NCBI GenBank assembly: GCA_022786965.1
Contig: JALFXH010000137.1
Span: 1 to 41,952, forward strand
Length of the DNA stretch: 41,952 nt
Reading direction: 5' to 3'
Source: Clostridiales bacterium
GTDB lineage: Bacteria > Bacillota > Clostridia > Oscillospirales > Oscillospiraceae
Part shown: positions 22,193 through 31,907 of the stretch, in pieces
Numbering within the stretch: the first letter of the stretch is position 1
Layout of the letters: every line of letters begins with the position of its first letter
The notes under the pieces: model-generated
Database searches by the model: none
Seen by the model: only the letters and a program-made list of their open reading frames with translations
What the model was told of the DNA's origin: nothing
Made by a program: the position numbers and the translations under genes

Positions 22193-24076
22193 TTATTCTT
22201 CGTTTTTTTCCGGCTCTTCAAAGCCGTCGAACATGGCGGTGGTGGATGCGTCTCCCACGGCTTTGCCCTCCATGATGGCCTCGAACTGCTCGCCGGTCAT
22301 GGATTCGTGCTCCATCAGGAAGTCAACAACCGCGTTGAGCTTGTCGGCATTCTCCGTCAGGATGTTCTTGCAGTGGGCGTAGGCCCGGTCAATCAGGGCC
22401 TTGACCTCGTCATCGATGGTGCCCGCCACCTTCTCCGAATAGCTCTTGGTGGTCTGGTAGTCCCGTCCGATAAAGACCTCGCCGCCGTCCAGATAGCTGA
22501 CGGTGCCCAGCTTCTCGCACATGCCGTAGCGGGCCACCATATCCCGGGCCAATTTGGTGGCCCGGTCAATGTCATTGGACGCGCCCACGGAGATGTCGCC
22601 GATGAATAGGGCCTCCGCCACCCGTCCGCCCAGCAGAGAGATGATCTGCTCGTACATCTGGTTCCGGGTCAGGTTGGAGGAATCGTCCCGGGGCAGAGAC
22701 CAGGTGGAGCCAAGAGACTGGCCCCGGGGGATGATTGTGATGTGCCGCACCGGGTCATGGGTGGGCAGGCGGTACATGGCAACCGCGTGGCCCGCCTCAT
22801 GAATGGCAGTCTCCTTCAAGTCCTTCCGGGTCTGGACACGGCTCTTTTTCGCGGGGCCGGCGGTAATCTTCATCAGGGCCTCGTTGAGATCCTCCATGTT
22901 CAGCACCGGGCGGCTTTCCCGGGCGGCCAGGATGGCAGCTTCGTTCAGCAGGTTACTCAAATCCGCGCCGGTGAAGCCGGCGGTGGAGCGGGCAACGGTT
23001 TTCAGGTTCACGGAAGCATCCAGCTTCTTGTCCTTGGCATGAACCTTGAGGATGTCCTCACGGCCCTTCACATCGGGGCGGCCCACCTGAATCTGCCGGT
23101 CAAACCGACCAGGCCGCAGCAACGCCGGGTCCAGAATGTCCGGGCGGTTGGTGGCAGCCAGAACAATGACACCCTCGGTGCGGGAGAAACCGTCCATCTC
23201 CACCAGCAGCTGGTTCAGGGTCTGCTCCTTTTCGTCGTGTCCGCCGCCCAGACCAGAGCCACGCTTGCGGCCCACCGCGTCGATCTCGTCGATGAACACG
23301 ATGGCGGGGGCGATTTTCTTAGCCTGCTCAAACAGGTCCCGGACACGGCTGGCTCCCACGCCCACATACATTTCCACAAAGTCGGAACCGGAGATGGACA
23401 GGAACTGCACCCCGGCCTCGCCTGCCACCGCTCTGGCAAGCAGGGTCTTGCCGGTGCCGGGAGGACCTACCAGCAGCAGGCCGTGGGGAATCCGGGCGCC
23501 AATCTCGGCGAACTTTTCGGGGTTTTTCAGGAAGTCCACAACCTCCTGCAATTCTTCCTTTTCCTCGTCCGCGCCGGCAACATCCGCAAAGGTGACCTTC
23601 TTCCCGTCGGGCACCCCCAGAACGGTGCGGGCTTTGCCGAAATTATTCAGGGGATTGCTGTTGTTGGCCCGGCCCATCATAAAGCCCCAGACAAACAGCA
23701 GCACCAGCCCCACAATCAGCAGCGGCAGAATCAGGTCATAGGCAGACGCCGCCTTTTCCGGGCGGAAGTGGTAATATTCCAGCACACCGCTTTCCGACTG
23801 GGCTTCCAGGGTATCTTCCATTTCCGTACGGAACCGGTCGGTATCCGCCAGGGTGGCCGTCACCGTGGTCTGCCCGCCGTAGGGCGCATGCAGGTTCATG
23901 GTGATCACACTGCCGTCCACCTCAAAGGACTTGACCTGCTGATTCCGGAACAGCTTCAGCACTTCGGAATAGGGTATCTGATCCTGGCTTTGGGTGAACA
24001 GGCCGCTGGCCCAGGAAAACACCGCGACAAGCAGCACCAGATACACAAGCATCGGGATAATTCTACGATTCTTCAA
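22193..24076 (-). CDS. ftsH: ATP-dependent zinc metalloprotease FtsH
   Basis: The 627-residue AAA+ protease degrades unfolded or short-lived membrane and cytosolic proteins. Two membrane helices (about 8-27 and 112-133) flank an extracytoplasmic domain. The AAA domain has Walker A GPPGTGKT (204-211), Walker B with DEID (263-266) and the second region of homology [21 protein letters not shown] (split around 308-328). The peptidase site is HEAGH (426-430), with the third zinc ligand Asp in the SNDIDRAT region. Length is normal. It is the last gene of the gdpP operon, 11 bases after hpt, as in other Firmicutes (tilS-hpt-ftsH). Confidence 0.98.
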   Translation of the reverse strand: MKNRRIIPMLVYLVLLVAVFSWASGLFTQSQDQIPYSEVLKLFRNQQVKSFEVDGSVITMNLHAPYGGQTTVTATLADTDRFRTEMEDTLEAQSESGVLEYYHFRPEKAASAYDLILPLLIVGLVLLFVWGFMMGRANNSNPLNNFGKARTVLGVPDGKKVTFADVAGADEEKEELQEVVDFLKNPEKFAEIGARIPHGLLLVGPPGTGKTLLARAVAGEAGVQFLSISGSDFVEMYVGVGASRVRDLFEQAKKIAPAIVFIDEIDAVGRKRGSGLGGGHDEKEQTLNQLLVEMDGFSRTEGVIVLAATNRPDILDPALLRPGRFDRQIQVGRPDVKGREDILKVHAKDKKLDASVNLKTVARSTAGFTGADLSNLLNEAAILAARESRPVLNMEDLNEALMKITAGPAKKSRVQTRKDLKETAIHEAGHAVAMYRLPTHDPVRHITIIPRGQSLGSTWSLPRDDSSNLTRNQMYEQIISLLGGRVAEALFIGDISVGASNDIDRATKLARDMVARYGMCEKLGTVSYLDGGEVFIGRDYQTTKSYSEKVAGTIDDEVKALIDRAYAHCKNILTENADKLNAVVDFLMEHESMTGEQFEAIMEGKAVGDASTTAMFDGFEEPEKNEE

Positions 24077-24087
24077 TTGGGTTCTCC

Positions 24088-24630
24088 TTACTTTGTATAT
24101 ACTTCCGGCTTCAGGATGCCCACATAGGGCAGATTCCGGTATTTTTCGTTGTAGTCCAGGCCATAGCCCACCACGAAGGCATTGGGAATGGTAAAACCCA
24201 CGTAGTCCGCCTGCAGCGTCACACCGGGACGGCGGCGCTCAGGCTTATCCAGCAGGGTGCAGATTTTGATGGAGGCGGGGTTCTTTTCCTTCAGATGATT
24301 TACGGTGAATTCCAGAGAATTGCCGGTGTCGAAAATGTCCTCCAGAATCAACACATGCCGCCCCTGAATGTCTGCGGTCACGTCCTGGCGCACCAGCATC
24401 TTACCGGTGGAGTTGGCTCCGGAATAGGAGGACAGCCACATGAAGTCCATCTGGCAGGGCGCCTTGATCTGCCGAACCATATCGGCATAGAACACCACCA
24501 CGCCCTTGAGGACGCCCACCACCACCGGGTTTTTATCGGCATATTCGGCGGTCAGAATCTGGCCCAACTCCCGAATCCGATTCTGAATCTGCTCCTGCGT
24601 CAGAAGAATCTGCTCAATATCCTTATCCAT
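24088..24630 (-). CDS. hpt: Hypoxanthine phosphoribosyltransferase
   Basis: The 180-residue enzyme makes IMP/GMP from hypoxanthine or guanine and PRPP in purine salvage. The PRPP loop reads ILILEDIFDTGNSLEF (VEDI.DTG type), preceded by VGVLKGVVVFYADMVR and followed by YVGFTIPNAFVVGYGLDYNEKYRNLPYVG, which is highly typical. ATG 24630 follows GGGGGGAGA. Its start overlaps the end of tilS by 8 bases, and tilS-hpt is a known functional pair in Bacillus. Confidence 0.97.
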   Translation of the reverse strand: MDKDIEQILLTQEQIQNRIRELGQILTAEYADKNPVVVGVLKGVVVFYADMVRQIKAPCQMDFMWLSSYSGANSTGKMLVRQDVTADIQGRHVLILEDIFDTGNSLEFTVNHLKEKNPASIKICTLLDKPERRRPGVTLQADYVGFTIPNAFVVGYGLDYNEKYRNLPYVGILKPEVYTK

Positions 24631-25906
24631 TCTGTTTCTCCCCCCGTATTTTTTCAAAACGAACCGTCACAGCGGGAAGTGCATCCGCCGCCCGATCCAA
24701 ATTTACACCGATGGAATAGACTCCCAGAAGACCAATGTCATCGCAAAGCACCGGGATCGCGTCCCGCTGGGAAGCCGGGATTTTCCGGTCAATCAGGAGC
24801 TTTTTCAGGCTCCTGCTGCCGGCGGGAAGCCGTATCGCGTCTCCCGTCTGCCGGGAGCGCAGCGTAAGCGTCCCTGACGGGCATACCGTAAAGGTATCCG
24901 GGGTATTTCGGATTTCCGCCGCCGGTTCACAGGTCACGCGAAAACCTCCTACTTCTGTCCGGCCGGGACAGGGCAAGGTGGTTTCGCCAAGGTCCGCGGT
25001 ATCCGAAATAACCGTCAAATAATCATAGCTGCGGGAAATGGTAACGCCCCCGGGAAATGCCGCTCTTGCGGAGGGATTTTCCGAAAATACCAGCGCTTCC
25101 GCCTGAGAAATATGGGCGTCCTCCGGTTCCAAAACCCCGCTCTGCTTCAAAAACCCTTCCAGCGCACGGCTGCGCAGAGCTTTCGGAAGTGTCCGCAGCA
25201 CATGCACATCCGGCGGGGTCTCAAAGGTGCTCTGCCGGGTCAGGTATTCTTCATCCATCCGCAGCCGCAGGGCCATTTTGGAAAGATTTTCCCCGATTTT
25301 CGGATTTTCCTCCCGCAGCAGCGGCATCACATGATGGCGGATCCGGTTTCGCAGAAAAGCGTCGGTATCGTTGGAGCTGTCCTCCACATGCGGAAGGCTC
25401 CACTCCGTCAGAAAGGCTTCCACCTCCTGCCGGGTAACGCTCAGCATAGGGCGGATCAGCTTCCCCCGCTGGGGCGCGATGCCCCCCAGCCCTTTCAGGC
25501 CGGTGCCCCGGATCAGGTGCAGCAGCACCGTCTCCGCGTTGTCGTCCGCGGTGTGGGCAGTGGCGATTTTGCCCTCCAGCGTCCCCAAAAACGCGTATCT
25601 GGCATCCCGGGCAGCGGCTTCCAGCCCCTTCTTGCCGGGCTGCACCCTGGCTTCGCCCACATGGAGCGGGATATCATAGCGGGCACAGAAGTCCCGGACG
25701 AAATGCTCATCCCGTTGGGATTCTTCCCCGCGAAGCAGGTGGTTAAAATGGGCGGCTTCCAGCTGAATCTTCAATTTATCCTTCAAAAGGTACAGGGCAA
25801 ACAGCAGCGCCACAGAGTCCGCCCCGCCGGATACCGCGCAGATAACCCGGTCTCCCGGTGAAATCAGCCCCTGCTCCCGGATAAACTGAAACAGTTTATT
25901 CTGCAT
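24623..25906 (-). CDS. tilS: tRNA(Ile)-lysidine synthetase
   Basis: The 427-residue enzyme attaches lysine to C34 of the tRNA-Ile that reads AUA, changing its charging and decoding. The N-terminal N-type ATP pyrophosphatase domain has the PP-loop SGGADS (26-31), AAHFNHLLRGEESQRDE, and HTADDNAETVLLHLIRGTGLKGL. The C-terminal domains are less conserved but recognisable (RQTGDAIRLPAGSRSLKKLL, then DRKIPASQRDAIPVL). It overlaps dnaB by 11 bases and hpt by 8 bases, which implies coupled translation. Confidence 0.97.
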   Translation of the reverse strand: MQNKLFQFIREQGLISPGDRVICAVSGGADSVALLFALYLLKDKLKIQLEAAHFNHLLRGEESQRDEHFVRDFCARYDIPLHVGEARVQPGKKGLEAAARDARYAFLGTLEGKIATAHTADDNAETVLLHLIRGTGLKGLGGIAPQRGKLIRPMLSVTRQEVEAFLTEWSLPHVEDSSNDTDAFLRNRIRHHVMPLLREENPKIGENLSKMALRLRMDEEYLTRQSTFETPPDVHVLRTLPKALRSRALEGFLKQSGVLEPEDAHISQAEALVFSENPSARAAFPGGVTISRSYDYLTVISDTADLGETTLPCPGRTEVGGFRVTCEPAAEIRNTPDTFTVCPSGTLTLRSRQTGDAIRLPAGSRSLKKLLIDRKIPASQRDAIPVLCDDIGLLGVYSIGVNLDRAADALPAVTVRFEKIRGEKQNG

Positions 25907-27233
25907 GCTTCCACTCCCGGTCCGCGAAGGTCTGGTACTGTCCGATCCATTGTAGCTTCACCGCACCGGTTTCACCGTGACGGTTTTTCGCCACAATGCA
26001 CTCGGCGACTCCCTTTTCCTCCGTGTTTTCGTGATAGTATTCGTCCCGGTACAGGAACATCACCGAGTCCGCGTCCTGCTCGATGGCGCCGGATTCCCGG
26101 AGGTCGGACAGGATGGGCCGCTTGTCGGTGCGGCTCTCCACCGCACGGGACAGCTGGCTCAGGCAGATCACCGGAACATTCAGTTCCTTCGCCATAATTT
26201 TCAGGCTTCGGGAAATTTCGCCCACCACCACCACACGGTTTTCATTGTTCTTTCCATAGCCGGAACCCTGCATCAGCTGCAAATAGTCGATGATGACCAG
26301 GCCCAGATTGTCAAGCCGCCGGCACTTGGCGTTGATGTCCGCCACGGTGACGGAGGGGTTGTCGTCAATGCGGATATCCGTCTGGCTCAGGGCGGCGGAG
26401 GCCATGCACAGCTTGGTCCACTCCTCCTCGCTGAGTTTGCCGGTGGCCAGCTTTTGCAGCTCCACGAAACTCTCATTGGCAAGAAGGCGCATGGCAAGCT
26501 GCTCCCGAGACATTTCCAGATTGAAGATCGCCACGGTTTTCTTGTACTTTTTTGCCACATTCACCCCGATGTTCAGGGCAAAGGCGGACTTACCCATGGC
26601 AGGCCGGGCAGCAACCAGCAGAAGGTCGGATTTATTTAACCCGTTGATCTTGGTGTCCAGGTCCCGCAGGCCCGTGGAAAGGCCGGGAATCAGGGAATCC
26701 GACTGGGCCAGCTCCGTCAATCGGTCAAAGACCTTGTGCAGGGTGGTGCCGATGTGCTCCAGGCTGTCTCCCCGCTCGCCCTTGCGCAGAGCGTAGATTT
26801 TCTTTTCCGCCGATTCCAGCATTTCCGCCGGGGTGCCCACCTCGTCGGACACCATCTCGTGGATATCCGTAGCTGCCTGATTGAGCCCCCGCAGCATAGC
26901 CTTGTCCCGGACGATGTTCGCGTAGCGCACCACATTGGCAGCGGTGGGAGTAATCTCCATCAGCTGCAAAATGTAGTCCCGGGAATTGTCGTGGTAGTAA
27001 CCCAGCTCCTTCAGCTTATCCAGCACCGTCACCGGGTCGATGGTCTGGGAGAAGTTGAACATGGTGTAGATGGTTTCATAGATTTCCCGGTTCTGCTGGA
27101 GATAGAAATCCTCCGGCTTCACCAGCCCCACCACTTCCATGATGCAGCGGCTGTCAATCAGAATGGAGCCCAGCACCGCCTGCTCCGCTTCCAGGGACTG
27201 GGGCGGCTGACGGGTCAAAAGTTCTTCATCCAT
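25896..27233 (-). CDS. dnaB: Replicative DNA helicase DnaB
   Basis: The 445-residue hexameric helicase unwinds DNA at the replication fork (called DnaC in Bacillus). The N-terminal domain (1-100) starts at PPQSLEAEQAVLGSILID. The RecA-like domain has Walker A ARPAMGKSA (209-217), VAIFNLEMSREQLAMRLL, Walker B around LVIIDYLQLMQG, and SQLSRAVESR with the arginine finger region SDLRESGAIEQDAD. No intein is present. ATG 27233 follows AAAGGAGG, while an upstream ATG at 27251 lacks a site. A family B repeat lies in the 103-base gap to rplI. Confidence 0.97.
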   Translation of the reverse strand: MDEELLTRQPPQSLEAEQAVLGSILIDSRCIMEVVGLVKPEDFYLQQNREIYETIYTMFNFSQTIDPVTVLDKLKELGYYHDNSRDYILQLMEITPTAANVVRYANIVRDKAMLRGLNQAATDIHEMVSDEVGTPAEMLESAEKKIYALRKGERGDSLEHIGTTLHKVFDRLTELAQSDSLIPGLSTGLRDLDTKINGLNKSDLLLVAARPAMGKSAFALNIGVNVAKKYKKTVAIFNLEMSREQLAMRLLANESFVELQKLATGKLSEEEWTKLCMASAALSQTDIRIDDNPSVTVADINAKCRRLDNLGLVIIDYLQLMQGSGYGKNNENRVVVVGEISRSLKIMAKELNVPVICLSQLSRAVESRTDKRPILSDLRESGAIEQDADSVMFLYRDEYYHENTEEKGVAECIVAKNRHGETGAVKLQWIGQYQTFADREWKHAE

Positions 27234-27262
27234 GCCAATCCTCCTTTCCAAAGTCGTTATCC

Positions 27263-27333
27263 GTAGGGGGCGGCGTCCCCGACGCCCCGCAGGAATGTAC
27301 TGTTTCGCGGGACGTCCGGAGGCCGTCCCCTAC
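27263..27333. repeat. Family B palindromic repeat, copy 1 (71 bases)
   Basis: Ends GTAGGGGGCGGCG and, inverted, CCGTCCCCTAC. Inside are GACGCCCCGC and GCGGGACGTCCGGAGG. The same ends and inner blocks occur at 39461-39568. It sits inside the gdpP operon between rplI and dnaB, and in RNA it would fold into a long hairpin. Confidence 0.8.
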
Positions 27334-27336
27334 GAT

Positions 27337-27783
27337 TTACGCTTCCTCAATCTTCACCGTCAGCGGTGCGGTAATCTCATAGCCCAGCTTGCAGGTCACG
27401 GTGTAGGTGCCCACGTTCTTGATGGTTTCGTTCAGCACGATCTTCCGCTTGTCCAGCTTGATGCCGGTCTTCTTTTCCAGCGCCTCGGCGATTTCCGCGT
27501 TGGTGATGGAGCCGAACAGCCGGCCGTTGCCGCCGCCCTTGGCGGTGACGGTGACGGTCAGCTCCCGCAGCTGCTTGGAAACAGCCAGAGCCTCCGCCTT
27601 CTCTCTGGCGATGCGCTCCTGGGTGGCCTTGTCGTTCATTCGCATGGTATTGATGGCATCGGGGGTAGCTTCAATGGCCATTTTCTTGGGCAGCATGAAG
27701 TTCCGGGCGTAGCCGTCGGAAACCTCGATCATCTGGCCCTTCTTGCCCTTGCCCTTTACGTCCTGCAACAAAATCACTTTCAT
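27337..27783 (-). CDS. rplI: 50S ribosomal protein L9
   Basis: The 148-residue protein has the L9 start MKVILLQDVKGKGKKGQ, DGYARNFMLPKKMA, a long helix, and the C-terminal rRNA-binding domain (GRLFGSITNAEIAEAL, then DKRKIVLNETIKNVGTY). AAGGAGA precedes the start. It follows gdpP by 34 bases, as in Bacillus (yybT-rplI-dnaC). The stop is only 3 bases from the family B repeat. Confidence 0.98.
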   Translation of the reverse strand: MKVILLQDVKGKGKKGQMIEVSDGYARNFMLPKKMAIEATPDAINTMRMNDKATQERIAREKAEALAVSKQLRELTVTVTAKGGGNGRLFGSITNAEIAEALEKKTGIKLDKRKIVLNETIKNVGTYTVTCKLGYEITAPLTVKIEEA

Positions 27784-27817
27784 AATACAATCTCCTTAAT
27801 TATAGATACTCTATTAT

Positions 27818-29794
27818 TTATTCCTCATAGAACCGGTCGATGGATTCTACCAGCCGGTCAAGAACCTCCTTGACGTCGGCATTCTTCACCTGCGCGCCGG
27901 CTGTGGCGGTATTGCCGCCGCCGCCCAGAGGCTCCAGAATCATCTGCACATTGGCAGAGCCGATGCTCCGGGCGGAAATAATGACCTGATCGCCGTCCGG
28001 GTACAGCACAAAGGACGCGGTGATGCCGGAAATGTTCAACAGCTCATCCGCCGCCTGGGCCGCCAGTATCCGGCTGGTGGGGGTATCCAGCGCCGCGACG
28101 GCGATCTCGTCCCGGTAAAGTCTCGCGGATTTGATTATCTGGTACTTGGTCATGGTATCCTGGAAGTCGTTTTGCAGCAACAGCTTGACCTCCGTGGTAT
28201 CCGCCCCCAGCCGCCGCAGAGCCGCCGCGGCCTCAAAGGTCCGCTCGCCGGTGCGGACATTGAAAAATTTGGTGTCCAGGCAGATGCCCGCCATCAGAGA
28301 CTTGGCCTCAATGGGCAGCACATCGTTCTTCTCCACCGCGTACTGCAGCAGCTCCGTCACCAGCTCCGCCGTGGAGGAGGCGTAGGGCTCGTGGAAATTG
28401 ACCACCACAGGACTGATATAGTCCGCCGCCCGGCGGTGATGGTCGATGACGCAGACCTTGGTGATGGCTTCCAGCAATGGCTTACACTCCACCTGATCCG
28501 GACGGTTGGTATCCACCACAATCAGAATGCTGCGGTTGTCCGCCATCAGCAGGGCGTCCTGACCGGAAATGAAGGTATCCCGGTACTGGGGTTCCGCCTG
28601 AATCTGAGAAATCAGCTTTGGCGCGGCGTTATTCTCCGTATCCACCACGATGCTGAACCTTTTGCCCTTTTTGCGGCACAGGCAGCATACGCCCATGGCA
28701 GCGCCCACCGCGTCCAGATCGGCGTTTTTGTGGCCCATGACGAACACATGGCCGCTCTGGCCGATCAGCTCCATCAGGGAGTTGGCGGTGACCCGGGAAC
28801 GGACCTTGCTGCGGTAATCTGCCTCCCGGTTCCGTCCGCCGTAGAAGCTGAAATTGAACCGGTCCTTGACCACCGCCTGATCGCCGCCCCGGCTCAGGGC
28901 CATCTCAATGCTGAGGGCCGCGAAATCGTAGCTCTCCTCAAAGTTTCCGCCGTCCACACCCAGACCAATGGAGATGGATGCCGGAAGTCCGGAGGGACTG
29001 GTGATTTCGTGGATGCTTTCCAGCAGAGAAAACTTACCGTCCACCGCCCGCTGCAGGTCCCGCTTTTCGAAAACGAACAGGAAGCGGTTGCGCTCCAGCT
29101 TCCGCAGCAGGCCGTGATACCCGTCCGTCCACTGGGTGATGGTATCGTTGAGTCTGGCATTCATGGTGGAGATGGCGCTTTCCGTCAGGTTTTTGGTCAG
29201 CTCCTCATAGTTATCAATCAGAATGATGGAGACCACCGGCCGGGAGCGGATATATTCGTCCCGGATCTGGTACAGCTCCGTCAGGTCGCTGAAATACAGC
29301 ACCCCCAGCATGGTGCCCCGGCTGTCCTCCGCCCGGACGGTGGTGCCGTAGACCCGGTAGCGCCGGGGGCCCAGGGTGGCGTCCTGGGGACTTTCCGTCT
29401 TGCCGGCTTCCAGCCAGTCCAGGGAGAAGTCCGGCAGTACCTCCTCCAGCTGCTGCTCCATCATGGTATCGGCGTAGCCCGTCAGCTCGCTGAACCGATG
29501 ATTGGCCCAGATAATCACATCGTCCCCCAGCCGGATGAGCACCGCGGGCAAGGGACTATCCCCCTGAGAGGTTGCCTCCAGGGTATTGGACATGGACTGG
29601 ATATAGCGCTGCAGCTGTCTTCCCCGGCGGTTCCGGTTCATCACATACAGCATAAACACCACCAGGGTGACGCTGGTCTCCACCGCCGCCAGCCAATAGT
29701 AGCCTTGCAGCAGCGCCGCCGCGCAGAAGGCCGCCATCACGAAAAAGTATACGCCCATACCGGGCTTTAAGAGCCTGTCCAGCTTTCTGTTCAC
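27818..29794 (-). CDS. gdpP: Cyclic-di-AMP phosphodiesterase GdpP
   Basis: The 658-residue membrane enzyme hydrolyses c-di-AMP. It has two membrane helices (about 12-52), a PAS domain (about 80-175, VIIWANHRFSELTGY), a degenerate GGDEF domain (about 180-310) and the DHH-DHHA1 phosphodiesterase. That domain has GHKNADLD at 354-361, VVDTNRPDQ, and DHHRR from 451. The C-terminal glycine motif reads GGGGNTATAGAQ, where many homologues have His in place of the Asn. The start is GTG with GGAGG 11 bases upstream. First gene of the long operon, driven by the promoter at 29867. Confidence 0.95.
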   Translation of the reverse strand: MNRKLDRLLKPGMGVYFFVMAAFCAAALLQGYYWLAAVETSVTLVVFMLYVMNRNRRGRQLQRYIQSMSNTLEATSQGDSPLPAVLIRLGDDVIIWANHRFSELTGYADTMMEQQLEEVLPDFSLDWLEAGKTESPQDATLGPRRYRVYGTTVRAEDSRGTMLGVLYFSDLTELYQIRDEYIRSRPVVSIILIDNYEELTKNLTESAISTMNARLNDTITQWTDGYHGLLRKLERNRFLFVFEKRDLQRAVDGKFSLLESIHEITSPSGLPASISIGLGVDGGNFEESYDFAALSIEMALSRGGDQAVVKDRFNFSFYGGRNREADYRSKVRSRVTANSLMELIGQSGHVFVMGHKNADLDAVGAAMGVCCLCRKKGKRFSIVVDTENNAAPKLISQIQAEPQYRDTFISGQDALLMADNRSILIVVDTNRPDQVECKPLLEAITKVCVIDHHRRAADYISPVVVNFHEPYASSTAELVTELLQYAVEKNDVLPIEAKSLMAGICLDTKFFNVRTGERTFEAAAALRRLGADTTEVKLLLQNDFQDTMTKYQIIKSARLYRDEIAVAALDTPTSRILAAQAADELLNISGITASFVLYPDGDQVIISARSIGSANVQMILEPLGGGGNTATAGAQVKNADVKEVLDRLVESIDRFYEE

Positions 29795-29838
29795 CTGACC
29801 GCCGCCTCCTTAAGCATAGCAATCCATAATAGACTTCT

Positions 29839-29867
29839 ATTATAGCAAATCCCACCAAATCCCGCAA
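29839..29867 (-). promoter_or_regulatory. Promoter of the gdpP-rplI-dnaB-tilS-hpt-ftsH operon
   Basis: On the minus strand TTGCGG (29867-29862), a 17-base spacer and TATAAT (29844-29839), with TG one base upstream (extended -10). The gdpP start is 45 bases downstream. Confidence 0.8.
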
Positions 29868-29930
29868 CTACTTTTCAGAGATTTCGTAAAAAAGGCTTTA
29901 TAAATTCCTGTATACTTTTGCGTCACTTTG

Positions 29931-29939
29931 TGTTATACT
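29931..29939 (+). promoter_or_regulatory. Extended -10 promoter of the RNase J gene
   Basis: TGT-TATACT (TATACT at 29934-29939) without a strong -35. It implies a leader of about 210 bases (to 30154) that holds several hairpins: CTTTCCGG..CCGGAAG at 29950-29977, CCTTCGAGAAGG at about 30039, and GCGTC..GACGC at about 30095-30120. No known riboswitch was recognised. Confidence 0.5.
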
Positions 29940-30154
29940 ATCGTTGACGCTTTCCGGGTCGGGCTTTTACCGGAAGCAAACTGCACGCATGACACGCGTG
30001 TAAAAAAGAAAAACAGGAAATCATTGCAGGCGTTTTCCTTCGAGAAGGCGATTCAGGGCCTTTTTCCTACGGAATGCGGCTGCCTGCTTGTTGCGTCCAT
30101 TTTGGACATTTTGACGCGAAGAAACCCTTTGCGAACATTGAAAGGAGTATTGTT

Positions 30155-31810
30155 TTGGCTGAAAAACTGAAAATTATCCCTCTTGGCGGTCTGGACGAGA
30201 TCGGCAAGAATATCACCGTGCTGGAATACGGCAAGGACATGATCGTGGTGGACTGCGGCGTGGGCTTTCCCGAGGAGGATATGTACGGCGTGGATCTGGT
30301 GATCCCGGACTTTTCCTATTTGGTGGCCAACCAGAAGAAGCTGCGGGGCTTCTTCATCACTCACGGTCACGAGGACCACATCGGCTCCATCCCCTACGCC
30401 ATGCGGGAGGTGAACTGCCCCATCCACGGCACCGCCATGACTAACGGCCTGATTAAACTGAAGCTGGAGGAGCACAAGCTGGCGGACAAGGTCAAGCTCA
30501 TCACTCACAAGCCCGGCGATGTGGTGAAGGCGGGCTGCTTTCAGGTGGAGTTTATCCATGTAAACCACTCCATCGCCGACGCCGTGGCCTTTGCCATCCA
30601 CACCCCCGTGGGCACCGTGGTCATGACCGGCGACTTTAAGATCGATCCCACCGCCAAGGACGGCATGATGGATCTGGCCCGGCTGGGCGAGCTGGGCAGC
30701 AAGGGCGTGCTGGCCATGCTGTCGGATTCCACCAATGTGGAGCGCAGCGGCTACACCCCCAGCGAAAACCTGGTGGCGGAAAGCCTGGAGCGGCAGTTCC
30801 GCAACTGCGACCAGCGGATCATCGTCACCACCTTCGCCTCCAATATGCACCGCATCCAGTCCATCGTGGCCACGGCTCAACGTCACGGGCGCAAGGTTGC
30901 CGTCACCGGCCGGAGCATGGAGAATATGCTGAAGGTTGCTCAGGAGCTGGGCTATCTGAAGGTGAAACAGGGCACCATTGTAGACCTGGCCTCCATCAAG
31001 AGCCTGCCCAAAAACAAAATCGTCATCGTATCCACCGGCTCTCAGGGCGAAAATATGTCCGCCCTGTACCGGATGGCCTTCAACACCCACAAGCAGGTGG
31101 AGATCACCGCCGGCGACCGGATTATCATTTCCGCCTCTGCCATTCCCGGCAACGAGAAGGCCGTGTCCAAGATCATTAACGAATTGTACCGCAAGGGCGC
31201 CGACGTGGTCTACGAAAAGAGCGAGGGCCTGCACGTTTCCGGCCACGCCTGTCAGGAAGAGCTGAAGATCGTTCACGGTCTGGTAAAGCCCCGGTTCTTC
31301 ATCCCCATTCACGGCGAGCAGCGGCACCTTCAGATTCACAGCAAACTGGCCCAGACCATGGGCATGAACCCCAAGAACATCTTCATCGGGGAAATCGGCT
31401 CCGTGTTTGAGCTGACAGCCAAGAGCTGCAAGCTCAAGGGTACTGTCACCGCCGGCAAGGTCTTTGTGGACGGCACCGGCGTAGGCGATGTGGGCAGCGT
31501 GGTACTGCGGGACCGGAAGCACCTGGCCGAGGACGGCATGATTGTGGTCTGCGTGAACCTCAGCGCCGAGGACGGCAGCATCATCACCGGGCCGGACATC
31601 ATCACCAGGGGCTTCATCTACGTCAAGGAATCCGAGCAGCTGATGGAAGCTCTGCAGGAGGTTGCCACGGAAGCCATCGAGCGCTGCCAGCGCAAGAACA
31701 TCCGGGACTGGTCCGCCATCAAGTCCACCATCAAGAACGACCTGAGCGGCTATCTGTACAAGTCCACCAAGCGCAATCCCATGATTCTGCCCGTGATTTC
31801 CGAAATCTAG
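30155..31810 (+). CDS. rnj: Ribonuclease J
   Basis: The 551-residue metallo-beta-lactamase/beta-CASP nuclease acts on mRNA decay and RNA maturation as endo- and 5-prime exonuclease. It has HGHEDH (70-75), HVNHSIADA, the TGDFKID metal site, SDSTNVERSG, the beta-CASP end VSTGSQGE and HVSGHA, then PIHGEQRH and the C-terminal domain. The start is a TTG: AAAGGAG lies 7 bases before it, homology begins at AEKLKIIPLGGLDEIG, and no ATG fits. Full length. Divergent from gdpP. Its long structured leader may allow self-control by cleavage, as an inference. Confidence 0.95.
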   Translation: MAEKLKIIPLGGLDEIGKNITVLEYGKDMIVVDCGVGFPEEDMYGVDLVIPDFSYLVANQKKLRGFFITHGHEDHIGSIPYAMREVNCPIHGTAMTNGLIKLKLEEHKLADKVKLITHKPGDVVKAGCFQVEFIHVNHSIADAVAFAIHTPVGTVVMTGDFKIDPTAKDGMMDLARLGELGSKGVLAMLSDSTNVERSGYTPSENLVAESLERQFRNCDQRIIVTTFASNMHRIQSIVATAQRHGRKVAVTGRSMENMLKVAQELGYLKVKQGTIVDLASIKSLPKNKIVIVSTGSQGENMSALYRMAFNTHKQVEITAGDRIIISASAIPGNEKAVSKIINELYRKGADVVYEKSEGLHVSGHACQEELKIVHGLVKPRFFIPIHGEQRHLQIHSKLAQTMGMNPKNIFIGEIGSVFELTAKSCKLKGTVTAGKVFVDGTGVGDVGSVVLRDRKHLAEDGMIVVCVNLSAEDGSIITGPDIITRGFIYVKESEQLMEALQEVATEAIERCQRKNIRDWSAIKSTIKNDLSGYLYKSTKRNPMILPVISEI

Positions 31811-31907
31811 CGGCCAGTGGCCGCTGACAATGCGTTACGAACGCTGGGTGGGTATCCCACATCCTCTGGGCCCCTCGACCAGGGACTGCTCCAGATGGAG
31901 ATGCTGC

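Noticed and set aside
29928..30170. 80-codon frame in the RNase J leader
   Set aside because: Its start overlaps the -10 region, it has no ribosome binding site and it ends past the RNase J start. It is more likely leader RNA.
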